A DNA stretch of 64,000 nt from Lachnospiraceae bacterium (GTDB lineage: Bacteria > Bacillota > Clostridia > Lachnospirales > Lachnospiraceae): positions 1 to 64,000 of the forward strand of contig CABJBK010000002.1 of the NCBI GenBank assembly GCA_902363825.1, read 5' to 3'. The stretch's first letter is position 1, and every line of letters starts with the position of its first letter. Both the position numbers and the translations under genes were made by a program. The notes under the pieces are model-generated. The model did not search any database, had not been told where the DNA came from, and worked only from the letters and a program-made list of their open reading frames with translations. This document shows, piece by piece, positions 33,311-40,515 of this stretch.

Positions 33311-35722
33311 ATGGCAGAACCTTATAACCACAGAGCGGTGGAACAAAAATGGCGTAAGATCTGGGAAGAACATCCGGTCAACGTCAATGATGGCAAAAAG
33401 CCGAAATATTATTGTCTGGATATGTTCCCGTATCCGTCCGGAAACGGATTACATGTCGGACACTGGAGAGGATATGTGATCTCTGATGTGTGGAGTCGTT
33501 ACAAGCTCTTACACGGATATTATGTGATTCATCCGATGGGATGGGATGCCTTCGGTCTTCCGGCAGAAAATTACGCGATCAAGATGGGCGAACATCCGTC
33601 GAAATCCACAGCGGACAATATCGCGAACATCAAGCGTCAGATCAAGGAGATCGCGGCAGTTTACGACTGGGATATGGAAGTAAATACCACAGATCCGAAT
33701 TTCTATAAATGGACACAGTGGATCTTTGTACAGATGTTCAAAAAGGGACTTGCCTATGAGAAGGAAATGCCGATCAACTGGTGCCCGTCCTGTAAGACCG
33801 GTCTTGCAAATGAAGAAGTTGTAAACGGAAAATGCGAACGCTGCGGCGCGGATGTTACCAAGAAAAATTTAAAACAGTGGATGCTCAAGATCACAGCATA
33901 CGCGGATCGTCTGCTTGCAGATCTTGACAAGCTTGACTGGCCGGAGAAAGTAAAGAAGATGCAGACTGACTGGATCGGAAAATCTCACGGCGCAGAGGTT
34001 GATTTTAAAGTAGACGGAACCGGCAAAAAGATCACGGTCTACACGACAAGACCGGATACCCTGCATGGCTGTACCTTTATGGTTATGGCACCGGAGCATG
34101 CAATGGCAAAAGATCTGGCAACGGATGAGACGAGAAAAGCGGTTGAGGATTATATCTATGAGACTTCCTTAAAGTCTTCCGTAGACCGTTTACAGGGCAA
34201 GGAAAAGACCGGTGTGTTCACAGGCTCCTATGCGATCAACCCGATCAACGGAAAGAAGATCCCAATCTATCTTGCAAACTATGTACTTGCGGATTACGGT
34301 ACCGGCGCGGTAATGTGTGTACCGGCGCATGATGACCGTGACTTTGAATTCGCGACAAAATATAATATTCCGATTATTCCGGTTATTTCAAAAGACGGAA
34401 ATGCAATGGAAAATATGACAGAAGCGTACACAGATGCTTCCGGTATCATGATCAATTCCGGTGACTGGAACGGCATGGAATCAGCGGTACTGAAAAAAGA
34501 AGCACCGATGATGATCGAGAAGATGGGCATCGGAAAGGCAACAACCAACTACAAGCTGCGTGACTGGGTATTCTCCAGACAGCGTTACTGGGGAGAACCC
34601 ATCCCGATCGTACACTGCCCGGACTGTGGTTGCGTGCCGGTACCGGAAGAAGAGCTTCCGCTGCTTTTGCCGGATGTAAAATCCTATGAACCGACCGGAA
34701 CCGGAGAATCACCGCTTGCGGCGATCGATGAGTGGGTAAATACGACCTGTCCGAAATGTGGAAAGCCGGCGAAACGTGAGACCAATACCATGCCTCAGTG
34801 GGCTGGATCTTCCTGGTATTTCCTGCGTTATGTAGACAACAAGAACGATAAGGAACTGGTTTCCAGAGAAAAAGCGGACAAGTATCTGCCGGTTGACATG
34901 TACATCGGTGGTGTGGAACATGCGGTACTGCATCTTCTGTACTCCAGATTCTACACAAAATTCCTGTGTGACATCGGAGTGATCGATTTTGATGAACCGT
35001 TTATCAAACTCTTCAATCAGGGTATGATCACCGGAAAGAACGGAATCAAAATGAGCAAGTCCAAGGGAAATGTCATTTCCCCGGATGATCTGGTCAGAGA
35101 TTACGGCTGTGACGCGTTAAGACTGTATGAGCTTTTCGTTGGACCGCCGGAACTCGATTCCGAATGGGATGACAGAGGTATCGATGGTGTATACCGTTTC
35201 ATTACCCGTTTCTGGAAGCTTGTGATGGAACAGAAAGATGCCGGAGTCGAAGAGACAAAGGAACTGGTAAAGATCCGTCACCGTATGGTTTACGATATCA
35301 CAACCCGTCTGGAGAGCTTCAGTTTGAATACCGTTATTTCCGGTTTCATGGAATATAACAACAAGCTCATCGATATGGCGAAAAACGGCGGCGTAGATAG
35401 AGAAACTTTAGAGACCTATGTAATTTTACTTGCTCCGTTCGCACCGCATATCGCAGAAGAACTGTGGAGCCAGCTCGGTCATACGGATTCCGTATTCCAT
35501 ACTTCCTGGCCGGCATATGATAAAGCGGCAATGGAAGATGATGAAGTTGAGATTGCGGTTCAGATCAACGGAAAGACCAAAGCGACCGTTACACTTGCAA
35601 AGGATGTGGCGAAAGATGAGGCGCTTGCGGCAGGAAAGGCTGCACTGGGCGACAAACTGACCGGAAATATCATAAAAGAAATTTATGTACCGGGCAAGAT
35701 CATCAATATCGTAGCGAAATAA
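33311..35722 (+). CDS. leuS: Leucine-tRNA ligase
   Basis: This is an 803-residue class I synthetase of standard bacterial length. HIGH motif variant PYPSGNGLHVGHWRGY is at about residues 41-56. A zinc-binding Cys set (NWCPSCKTGLANEEVVNGKC) follows. The editing domain spans about 220-410 with TTRPDTLHGCTF. The KMSKS motif is KMSKSKGNV. It charges tRNA-Leu and hydrolyses mischarged norvaline/isoleucine. The ATG at 33311 follows AGGAGG. No leucine T-box is visible in the 120-base leader, in contrast to the pheS operon. Confidence 0.96.
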   Translation: MAEPYNHRAVEQKWRKIWEEHPVNVNDGKKPKYYCLDMFPYPSGNGLHVGHWRGYVISDVWSRYKLLHGYYVIHPMGWDAFGLPAENYAIKMGEHPSKSTADNIANIKRQIKEIAAVYDWDMEVNTTDPNFYKWTQWIFVQMFKKGLAYEKEMPINWCPSCKTGLANEEVVNGKCERCGADVTKKNLKQWMLKITAYADRLLADLDKLDWPEKVKKMQTDWIGKSHGAEVDFKVDGTGKKITVYTTRPDTLHGCTFMVMAPEHAMAKDLATDETRKAVEDYIYETSLKSSVDRLQGKEKTGVFTGSYAINPINGKKIPIYLANYVLADYGTGAVMCVPAHDDRDFEFATKYNIPIIPVISKDGNAMENMTEAYTDASGIMINSGDWNGMESAVLKKEAPMMIEKMGIGKATTNYKLRDWVFSRQRYWGEPIPIVHCPDCGCVPVPEEELPLLLPDVKSYEPTGTGESPLAAIDEWVNTTCPKCGKPAKRETNTMPQWAGSSWYFLRYVDNKNDKELVSREKADKYLPVDMYIGGVEHAVLHLLYSRFYTKFLCDIGVIDFDEPFIKLFNQGMITGKNGIKMSKSKGNVISPDDLVRDYGCDALRLYELFVGPPELDSEWDDRGIDGVYRFITRFWKLVMEQKDAGVEETKELVKIRHRMVYDITTRLESFSLNTVISGFMEYNNKLIDMAKNGGVDRETLETYVILLAPFAPHIAEELWSQLGHTDSVFHTSWPAYDKAAMEDDEVEIAVQINGKTKATVTLAKDVAKDEALAAGKAALGDKLTGNIIKEIYVPGKIINIVAK

Positions 35723-35733
35723 AAATAAAAGAT

Positions 35734-35776
35734 AAAAGAGCTGTGGAAATGCGAGACTTATTTTCACAGCTCTTTT
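35734..35776. terminator. Bidirectional terminator after leuS
   Basis: AAAAGAGCTGTGGAAAT pairs with ATTTTCACAGCTCTTTT around an 8-base loop, with A and T runs on the two sides. Confidence 0.8.
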
Positions 35777-35780
35777 TCTG

Positions 35781-36080
35781 TCAGCGTTTCTTCATCTGCT
35801 GCATCATTAGGAACTGCTGCGCCATTTTTAACATTTTGTCGGTGCGCGTGGCTTCTTCCTTTGACATATTCTGCTTTAACACTTCGATCAAAAGAGAGCT
35901 TTCTTCTTTGGAAAAGGAAATGTTTTTTCCCTTTGCCGTCTGGATCGCCTGCATAAGGCTCTGCGCGGCGGAGTTCGCGTTGTTTCCGTGATCCGCCATC
36001 GCGAATTCGATCAGAAACTGCTTTTTTTCTTCGGAGAGCTGCTGAAACTGTGGCAGCATGGTGAGAAATGAGATATCCAT
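35781..36080 (-). CDS. Small helical protein, unknown (pair member 1)
   Basis: This is a 99-residue protein predicted to be all-helical and rich in Gln and Met (MLPQFQQLSEEKKQFLIEFA; C-terminal MLKMAQQFLMMQQMKKR). I do not recognise the family. GAAAGGAAA precedes the start. It lies 28 bases downstream of another small helical protein gene of similar composition on the same strand, so the two are probably one operon and perhaps partners. It stands between leuS and a Gly/Cys-rich small-protein gene; a sporulation or surface role is only a guess. Confidence 0.65.
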   Translation of the reverse strand: MDISFLTMLPQFQQLSEEKKQFLIEFAMADHGNNANSAAQSLMQAIQTAKGKNISFSKEESSLLIEVLKQNMSKEEATRTDKMLKMAQQFLMMQQMKKR

Positions 36081-36108
36081 AATTGATTTCCTTTCTGATA
36101 GATCTGTT

Positions 36109-36456
36109 TTAGTTGAAGAGCACCTCGTAAGTGGAGAGCATCTGGATCATATTGAGTGCCATATCGATGTTCTCCTGCTCTTTGGGTGTGCAGTAGCCAC
36201 GAATGTCAGCGAGCATCTGCGATATCCGCTCCTGTGGGTCGGTGGAGGAGCATACCTGCATGGAGGGAGCTTTTCCGTTAAACAGAGAAGCTGTTTTCTG
36301 CAGTTCCATAAATTTTATCATGAGCGCGAACATACGCTGCTGACCGGGCATGAGATAGGGGATCATTGTCTTGAAGATCATAAGTTCCCTGCTTTGCAGC
36401 TCCCGGTCGAAAGGAGTAAAGGTAGATTCATTTTCCATAAAGTTGTCTTGGACCAT
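36109..36456 (-). CDS. Small helical protein, unknown (pair member 2)
   Basis: This is a 115-residue helical protein with MIPYLMPGQQRMFALMIKFM and a C-terminal helix (ENIDMALNMIQMLSTYEVLF). It resembles uncharacterised small proteins seen in Lachnospiraceae, with the MxPYxxPxxQxM-type core, but no function is known to me. The start is uncertain: ATG 36456 is very close to AAAAGG and ATG 36438 is rather far. It is cotranscribed with the 99-residue protein gene. Confidence 0.6.
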   Translation of the reverse strand: MVQDNFMENESTFTPFDRELQSRELMIFKTMIPYLMPGQQRMFALMIKFMELQKTASLFNGKAPSMQVCSSTDPQERISQMLADIRGYCTPKEQENIDMALNMIQMLSTYEVLFN

Positions 36457-36541
36457 CCTTTTTTGTTTTATTCTATGAGACAGATGGAATGCCTATGCCC
36501 AAAACCGGAAGACGGCATATAATAAAAAAGGAGGGAAAAAT

Positions 36542-36652
36542 ATGAAAAAACTTGTGATTGAAGGCAATGATGTCTATGAAATAGATGAGGAATGCATCCG
36601 GCAGAAGCAGAAAGAGAAAGAAAGTGGAAAGGAAAAAGAGGACTTGAAATAA
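36542..36652 (+). CDS. 36-residue acidic/basic peptide, unknown
   Basis: A very short gene begins MKKLVIEGNDVYEIDEECIR and ends in a run of Lys and Glu. It has an excellent AGGAGGG ribosome site 7 bases before the ATG, and its stop lies inside a terminator hairpin, which supports real translation. No signal sequence or membrane segment is present. It is convergent with the Gly/Cys-rich gene and divergent from the helical pair. Function is unknown. Confidence 0.55.
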   Translation: MKKLVIEGNDVYEIDEECIRQKQKEKESGKEKEDLK

Positions 36653-36662
36653 GCCCTCTTTT
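36629..36662 (+). terminator. Terminator overlapping the end of the 36-residue gene
   Basis: AAAAAGAGG pairs with CCTCTTTTT around the stop codon, followed by T-rich sequence. Confidence 0.6.
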
Positions 36663-36684
36663 TCCTGCTTTAAGACTGACCGGA

Positions 36685-36924
36685 TCAGCAGCCGAAGCCA
36701 CAGCCGTTTCCGTTGCCGCATCCGCCACAGCAGAAGAGCAAAAGGATGATCCAGATGCAGCTGTTGTTTCCACCACAGCTGTCGTTTCCGCAACCGCCGA
36801 AGCCATTGCCATTACCACAGCAGCAGAAGAGTAAAATCAGGATAATGAGCCAGGAACAGTTGTTTCCATTGCCACATCCGCTTTCACATCCACATCCACA
36901 GTTTGTTGCTGCTAAATCACTCAT
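36685..36924 (-). CDS. Gly/Cys-rich small protein with two hydrophobic repeats
   Basis: This 79-residue protein is about one-fifth Cys and one-fifth or more Gly. It contains two copies of a unit: a Gly/Asn/Cys stretch followed by a Trp-Ile-Ile-Leu-rich segment and Cys pair (NCSWLIILILLFCCCGNGNG and NSCIWIILLLFCCGGCGNGN). Each hydrophobic stretch could cross or lie in a membrane. The composition resembles YjcZ-type and other spore-coat-like small proteins, but not closely enough to assign. The GGAGG before the ATG is good. Metal binding or disulfide cross-linking is plausible. Confidence 0.65.
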   Translation of the reverse strand: MSDLAATNCGCGCESGCGNGNNCSWLIILILLFCCCGNGNGFGGCGNDSCGGNNSCIWIILLLFCCGGCGNGNGCGFGC

Positions 36925-37116
36925 ATTGTAACCTCCAGGTTTTGATTTACAATTCATCATATGTGGGCTGCTTGTATGTGTTTCCGGTACCAAATGCAAA
37001 AATAGAAAACTTTTCGGGTGACGGAAGAATATGCGCCAAAACAGTCGGAAAAACCGGAGAAAAATAAATAAACATACACACAACGTGCATAAAAATAAAA
37101 TAATTCAAATCTCGTA

Positions 37117-37146
37117 TTGACAAATACAAGTATAATTGTATACAAT
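37117..37146 (+). promoter_or_regulatory. Promoter of the citrate synthase candidate operon with GntR-type operator
   Basis: TTGACA (37117-37122) is followed by TATACAAT (37139-37146). The palindrome ATTGTATACAAT (37135-37146) overlaps the -10 and matches the TNGTNNNACNA form bound by FadR/FCD-type GntR regulators, one of which is the second gene of this operon. Autoregulation is inferred. Confidence 0.65.
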
Positions 37147-37188
37147 AATACAAGAAGCAAAGGAACAAAGGCAAAGGAGATTGTTGAT

Positions 37189-38571
37189 ATGAGAGAAGTT
37201 GTAATGAACGATAAGACGAATCTGCTTCAGTTAGAGGAGCATTTTTACCAGCTTGCAGACGTAACAGAGCCGAATACATTCCGAAATCTGTTTCCATATA
37301 CGGAGATTCCGAAGATTGCATTCAATGACCGTATTGTGCCGCATAATATGCCGGAGGAGATCTGGATCACGGACACAACCTTCCGTGACGGACAGCAGTC
37401 GAGAGCACCGTATACGACAGAGCAGATCGTGACGATTTACGATTATCTCCATAAACTTGGCGGACCGAAAGGAAAGATCCGTCAGAGTGAGTTTTTCCTT
37501 TACAGTAAAAAAGACCGCGACGCGGTATATAAATGTCTGGAACGCGGATATAAGTTCCCGGAAGTTACAAGCTGGATCCGCGCGAGCAAACAGGATTTCC
37601 AGTTGGTAAAAGATCTCGGACTGCGTGAGACCGGTATCCTGGTCAGCTGCTCGGATTATCATATTTTCTATAAGATGAAGATGACGAGACGCGAAGTTAT
37701 GAACCTGTACTTGAGTGTCATCCGTGAATGTCTGGAGACCGGGATCAGCCCACGCTGCCATCTGGAGGACATCACGCGTTCGGATATCTATGGTTTTGTG
37801 ATCCCGTTCTGTCTGGAACTCATGAAACTGATGGATGAGTATAAGATCCCGATCAAGGTGCGTGTCTGTGACACGATGGGATATGGCGTGAATTTCCCGG
37901 GTGCCGTGATACCGAGAAGTATCCCGGGCATCATTTACGGACTTACCACACATGCCGGTGTGCCGAGCGAACTGATCGAATTCCACGGACACAATGATTT
38001 CTATAAGGCAGTCAACAACTCGACGACTGCATGGCTGTATGGTGCGTCCGGCGTCAACTGCGCACTGTTTGGAATCGGTGAGCGTACCGGAAATACACCG
38101 CTTGAGGCAATGGTATTTGAGTATGCGCAGCTGCGTGGAACGCTGGATGGCATGGACACCACGGTCATCACAGAACTTGCGGAGTATTATGAAAAAGAAC
38201 TGGATTACCATATCCCGGATCGTACGCCGTTTGTCGGAAAGAATTTCAATGTCACAAGAGCCGGCATTCATGCGGATGGCCTGTTAAAGAATGAGGAGAT
38301 CTACAATATTTTCGATACCGAAAAATTCCTAAACCGTCCGGCACTGGTATCGGTATCCAATACCTCCGGACTTGCTGGAATCGCACACTGGATCAATTCC
38401 TACTATCGTCTGAGCAAGGACAGATGGGTGGATAAGAATTCCGAGCTGGTAAAGATGATCAAAGAATGGGTAGATAAGCAGTATGAAGAAGGCCGTGTAA
38501 CCGTTCTTACAGACAATGAACTTGTAGTTGAGATTACGGACTGCTGCAAGAAGCTGGGTATTGTATTATAA
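37189..38571 (+). CDS. Homocitrate/isopropylmalate-synthase-family enzyme, probable (Re)-citrate synthase
   Basis: This is a 460-residue HMGL-like TIM-barrel protein. The metal/catalytic motif ITDTTFRDGQQSRAPYT is at about residues 57-73, and the second metal motif EFHGHNDFYKAVNNS is central. It lacks the C-terminal LeuA regulatory domain. Relatives in Clostridium kluyveri and Dehalococcoides are (Re)-citrate synthases that replace ordinary citrate synthase in strict anaerobes. The operon with a GntR regulator and isocitrate dehydrogenase, not with leu genes, supports that role. 2-Isopropylmalate or homocitrate synthase cannot be excluded by sequence alone. The ATG at 37189 follows AAAGGAG. 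Confidence 0.75.
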   Translation: MREVVMNDKTNLLQLEEHFYQLADVTEPNTFRNLFPYTEIPKIAFNDRIVPHNMPEEIWITDTTFRDGQQSRAPYTTEQIVTIYDYLHKLGGPKGKIRQSEFFLYSKKDRDAVYKCLERGYKFPEVTSWIRASKQDFQLVKDLGLRETGILVSCSDYHIFYKMKMTRREVMNLYLSVIRECLETGISPRCHLEDITRSDIYGFVIPFCLELMKLMDEYKIPIKVRVCDTMGYGVNFPGAVIPRSIPGIIYGLTTHAGVPSELIEFHGHNDFYKAVNNSTTAWLYGASGVNCALFGIGERTGNTPLEAMVFEYAQLRGTLDGMDTTVITELAEYYEKELDYHIPDRTPFVGKNFNVTRAGIHADGLLKNEEIYNIFDTEKFLNRPALVSVSNTSGLAGIAHWINSYYRLSKDRWVDKNSELVKMIKEWVDKQYEEGRVTVLTDNELVVEITDCCKKLGIVL

Positions 38572-38588
38572 AAAAGGGAGGCTATGAT

Positions 38589-39251
38589 GTGGCTGATGAC
38601 AGATACTCTTTGAGTACCAAAGTATTTCATACGATAAGAGAGGACATATTATCAGGAAAATACCGCTATAATGAGGAGTTAAAGGAAAAGACGATCGGGG
38701 ATGAACTCGGTGTCAGCCGTACGCCGGTGCGGGAAGCGCTGCGCCAGCTGGAACTGGAAGGACTGGTAACGATCATTCCAAACAAGGGAGCCTATGTGGT
38801 CGGAATTTCCAAAGAGGATATCCAGGATATCTATGAGATCCGTTCGAGGCTGGAAGGGCTGTGCGCGAAGTGGGCATGCAGCCATATCACGAAAGAACAG
38901 CTGGATGAACTGGAGGAAAACATCTATCTCTCGGAATTTCATGCGGGAAAAGAGGGGCATGCGGAGCAGATCTTAGAGCTGGATAATAAGTTTCATGAGA
39001 TCTTATACGAGGCATCCGAAAGCCCGGTATTAAAACATACGCTGTCAGATTTTCACCATTATGTGCAGCGGGTGCGCAAGATCACGCTGGCAGATCCGAA
39101 ACGGGCGGTCGCGTCCAATGAGGAGCACCGCAAGATCGTTGAGGCATTAAAGGCGAAGGACAGCAAAAAAGCGGAGGAACTTGCAACGATCCATATGATG
39201 AACACGATCCAGAACATGGATCAGTATGGATGGGATAATTTATTAAAATAA
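38589..39251 (+). CDS. GntR-family regulator, FCD (FadR) subfamily
   Basis: This is a 220-residue protein. Winged helix-turn-helix at residues 8-70 (IGDELGVSRTPVREALRQLE, then LEGLVTIIPNKGAYV) and an FCD effector domain at about 80-210 with the metal/ligand histidines in DNKFHEILYEAS and EEHRKIVEAL. It uses a GTG start at 38589, because GGGAGG fits it and the nearby ATGs open only a 9-codon frame. It lies between the citrate synthase candidate and icd. The palindrome at the operon promoter fits its family, so it probably controls these genes in response to an organic acid. Confidence 0.88.
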   Translation: MADDRYSLSTKVFHTIREDILSGKYRYNEELKEKTIGDELGVSRTPVREALRQLELEGLVTIIPNKGAYVVGISKEDIQDIYEIRSRLEGLCAKWACSHITKEQLDELEENIYLSEFHAGKEGHAEQILELDNKFHEILYEASESPVLKHTLSDFHHYVQRVRKITLADPKRAVASNEEHRKIVEALKAKDSKKAEELATIHMMNTIQNMDQYGWDNLLK

Positions 39252-39272
39252 AAAATATTGGAGGAAGCGAAC

Positions 39273-40484
39273 ATGGAAAAAATCAAGATGAGCACACCGT
39301 TGGTAGAGATGGATGGAGATGAAATGACCAGAATTCTCTGGCAGATGATCAAGGATGAATTACTTCTTCCGTTCATTGATTTAAAGACGGAATACTATGA
39401 CCTTGGACTGGAACACAGAAACGAGACAAACGATCAGGTCACCGTGGATTCAGCCAATGCCACAAAGAAATACGGCGTTGCGGTAAAATGTGCGACCATC
39501 ACACCGAATGCGGCGCGTATGACCGAATATAACTTAAAAGAAATGTGGAAGAGCCCGAACGGAACAATCCGTGCCATCCTTGACGGAACCGTATTTCGCG
39601 CTCCGATCCAGGTAAAAGGCATTGAGCCGTGTGTAAAGAACTGGAAAAAGCCGATCACGATCGCGAGACATGCGTATGGTGATGTATATAAAAACGTGGA
39701 AATGAAAGTGCCGGGTGCAGGTGTTGCGGAACTGGTGTTCACTGCGGAAGACGGAACCGTGACAAGAGAGACCATCCATGAATTTAAAGGACCGGGCGTG
39801 ATCCAGGGTCAGCATAACTTAGACGGCTCGATCGAGAGCTTTGCAAGAAGCTGCTTTAAGTACGCGCTCGATACCAAACAGGATCTGTGGTTTGCAACCA
39901 AAGATACTATCTCTAAAAAATACGATCATACGTTTAAGGATATTTTCGCGGATGTTTTTGAAAAAGAGTTTAAAGCCAAATTTGATGAGGCTGGAATTGA
40001 GTATTTCTATACACTGATCGATGACGCGGTTGCCCGTGTTATGAAATCAGAGGGGGGATTTATCTGGGCTTGCAAGAACTATGACGGAGATGTCATGAGC
40101 GATATGATCTCCTCCGCGTGCGGCTCACTTGCCATGATGACTTCCGTACTGGTTTCCCCGCAGGGCTACTATGAATATGAAGCGGCACACGGAACGGTTC
40201 AGCGTCATTATTACAAACATTTAAAAGGTGAGGAAACATCCACAAACTCCGTTGCCACCATTTTTGCATGGAGTGGAGCACTCAGAAAGCGCGGAGAATT
40301 GGATCAGATCCCGGAACTTGTGAATTTTGCAGATAAACTGGAAAAGGCTTGCCTTACCACCATTGAATCTGGTAAAATGACAAAGGATCTGGCACTGATC
40401 ACCTCATTGCAGGATCCGACCGTATTAAACAGCGAGAATTTTATTAAAGCAATAAGAGAAACATTAGAGGCATCCCTTTCCTAA
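39273..40484 (+). CDS. icd: NADP-dependent isocitrate dehydrogenase (eukaryote-like type)
   Basis: This is a 403-residue protein of the dimeric IDH1/2-like subfamily. [15 protein letters not shown] is at the N-terminus, [19 protein letters not shown] is the substrate site, and [13 protein letters not shown] is the coenzyme-binding segment with the His/Arg typical of NADP preference. It converts isocitrate to 2-oxoglutarate. With the citrate synthase candidate upstream it would give the oxidative half-cycle supplying glutamate; aconitase is not in the window. The ATG at 39273 follows GGAGGA. A hairpin surrounds the stop codon. Confidence 0.95.
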   Translation: MEKIKMSTPLVEMDGDEMTRILWQMIKDELLLPFIDLKTEYYDLGLEHRNETNDQVTVDSANATKKYGVAVKCATITPNAARMTEYNLKEMWKSPNGTIRAILDGTVFRAPIQVKGIEPCVKNWKKPITIARHAYGDVYKNVEMKVPGAGVAELVFTAEDGTVTRETIHEFKGPGVIQGQHNLDGSIESFARSCFKYALDTKQDLWFATKDTISKKYDHTFKDIFADVFEKEFKAKFDEAGIEYFYTLIDDAVARVMKSEGGFIWACKNYDGDVMSDMISSACGSLAMMTSVLVSPQGYYEYEAAHGTVQRHYYKHLKGEETSTNSVATIFAWSGALRKRGELDQIPELVNFADKLEKACLTTIESGKMTKDLALITSLQDPTVLNSENFIKAIRETLEASLS

Positions 40485-40496
40485 CTGGAAGGGATG
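40471..40496 (+). terminator. Hairpin across the icd stop codon
   Basis: CATCCCTTTCC pairs with GGAAGGGATG, with one bulge, around the stop codon. TCCCTTTT follows directly, and then the ABC-F ribosome site. It may be a weak terminator or attenuator. Confidence 0.45.
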
Positions 40497-40515
40497 TCCC
40501 TTTTAGGAGGAAATT

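Noticed and set aside
34452..34958. 168-codon antisense frame inside leuS
   Set aside because: Shadow of leuS; no start signal.
37231..38271. 346-codon antisense frame
   Set aside because: It is wholly antisense to the citrate synthase candidate, with no ribosome site or recognisable domain.
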